This document shows, piece after piece, positions 6,420-7,076 of a DNA stretch of 7,076 nucleotides. Numbering within the stretch: the stretch's first letter is position 1; each line of letters starts with the position of its first letter. The notes below the pieces were generated by a model. It was not told where the DNA came from and ran no database searches. It saw only the letters and a program-made list of their open reading frames with translations. The DNA is from JBDTCS01 sp039923455. GTDB lineage: Bacteria > Bacteroidota > Ignavibacteria > Palsa-1295. Location of the stretch: positions 1 to 7,076 of the forward strand of contig JBDTCS010000210.1 of the NCBI GenBank assembly GCA_039923455.1. The letters are read 5' to 3'. The position numbers and the translations under genes were made by a program.

Positions 6420-6557
6420 GCTGTAAAACAGATTCAAAATTGTAGCAAACGGTCTATTCTACCCATCAAAGCAACTTCTGGGGCATTTCTGTTCCGCAAC
6501 CAGCTCCGCTTCCACAATCTTCGCTCCGTATTCAAGTCAGATTGCTAAGCACGCAAA

Positions 6558-7076
6558 TTATCCTCCCGCTGGTACGGGCAGGTATTTATTGAGCACCTTA
6601 CCATTTTTGAAATCAATTGTGCTTTCTAATTTTAGGAGTTTTTGCTCCTTAAAAATGGTAAGCCCCTTCCCAATGGCAATCGGGCATCGGAAAATAAAAT
6701 ATTCGTCGATAAGGTCCAGGCTGATCAATGAGCTTACAAATTCAACGCCACCATAAACAAGAATATCTTTGCCCTGCTCTTTTTTCAGCGCTTGCACTAC
6801 TGTAGCCAGGTCTCCGTTTTGTACTTCAACGTTCTTGCCACTGATCGCTGCCTCTGAGCGTGTGAAAACAATCTTGCGCATATTTACCAATATCTGCGCA
6901 AATGTTTTTTGCGGGCCTTCCGGCTGATCGTCGGCTACACTCTCCCAGTAAGTGATGAATCCCTGCGCCATCTTGCGCCCAAGCAAAAGAGTATCGCAAC
7001 TCGCAGCGAGATCAGTTATTTTCTGGAAACCAGCTTCATCCCCACCCGAAGCAAACACCCAGTCGTTCCCCCCATC
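6558..7076 (-). CDS. Dihydrofolate reductase family protein (RibD C-terminal domain), 5' end missing
   Basis: The frame is open to the window edge, so the first residues are outside; 172 residues are visible, which is most of a protein of this family (usually about 180-200). Recognisable blocks are WVFASGGDEAG (6-16), the LLLGRKM strand-loop (30-36), and the nucleotide-binding region LVYGGVEFVSSL followed by LIDEYFIFRCPIAIGKGL, typical of the RibD C-terminal/DHFR-like fold that binds NADPH. Standalone members are annotated as 'dihydrofolate reductase family' by fold; their substrates are mostly unknown, and it is not shown that this one reduces dihydrofolate or takes part in riboflavin synthesis. 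The gene looks more A+T-rich, with more AAA/TTT runs, than greA or obg, which hints at transfer. It has no close partner on the visible side: 239 bases and a terminator-like hairpin separate it from greA. Confidence 0.9.
   Translation of the reverse strand, partial: DGGNDWVFASGGDEAGFQKITDLAASCDTLLLGRKMAQGFITYWESVADDQPEGPQKTFAQILVNMRKIVFTRSEAAISGKNVEVQNGDLATVVQALKKEQGKDILVYGGVEFVSSLISLDLIDEYFIFRCPIAIGKGLTIFKEQKLLKLESTIDFKNGKVLNKYLPVPAGG
6598..6661. repeat. Nested inverted repeat within the reductase-family gene
   Basis: TTACCATTTTT (6598-6608) is matched perfectly by AAAAATGGTAA (6651-6661), 42 bases apart. Between them AGGAG (6634-6638) pairs with CTCCT (6645-6649). Both lie within the 3' part of the coding sequence. 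Confidence 0.7.

Overview
The window looks like chromosomal sequence from the Bacteroidota/Chlorobiota side of the FCB group, possibly an Ignavibacteria- or Kapabacteria-like lineage. This is inferred, not searched. The hints are: a minus-strand promoter of the Bacteroidota type (TTG, 20 bases, TATATTTG, fitting the TAnnTTTG -7 consensus); few strong Shine-Dalgarno sites; a tRNA with no encoded CCA; an Obg GTPase with TKxD in its G4 motif; and a large beta-rich surface protein ending in phenylalanine.

Left block (1-5083, plus strand). Three genes run in the same direction: the 3' part of a large probable outer-membrane beta-barrel protein (1-2685), a soluble protein of unknown function (2733-3968), and the ribosome-assembly GTPase obg (4009-5019). 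The gaps are only 47 and 40 bases, so they may form one operon. A strong hairpin at 5050-5076 ends the unit.

Centre (5084-5838). This stretch has no long reading frame but is not empty. On the minus strand there is a likely overlooked gene for a 48-residue single-pass membrane protein (5126-5272), with its own Bacteroidota-type promoter at 5313-5343. Further right, also on the minus strand, lie a class II tRNA-Leu(CAA) (5619-5701), two small hairpins in its trailer, and a textbook intrinsic terminator (5518-5548). A 16-base tandem repeat (5709-5772) sits directly upstream of the tRNA.

Right block (5839-7076, minus strand). greA, the transcript-cleavage factor, is complete. Upstream of it are a terminator-like hairpin and a dihydrofolate-reductase-family (RibD C-terminal domain) gene that runs off the window end. 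The latter is visibly more A+T-rich and may have been acquired.

Most of the window is housekeeping (obg, greA, tRNA-Leu) plus lineage-specific unknowns. I see no defence system, CRISPR array or insertion sequence. The observations most worth following are the membrane miniprotein with its promoter and the repeat/hairpin architecture around tRNA-Leu.
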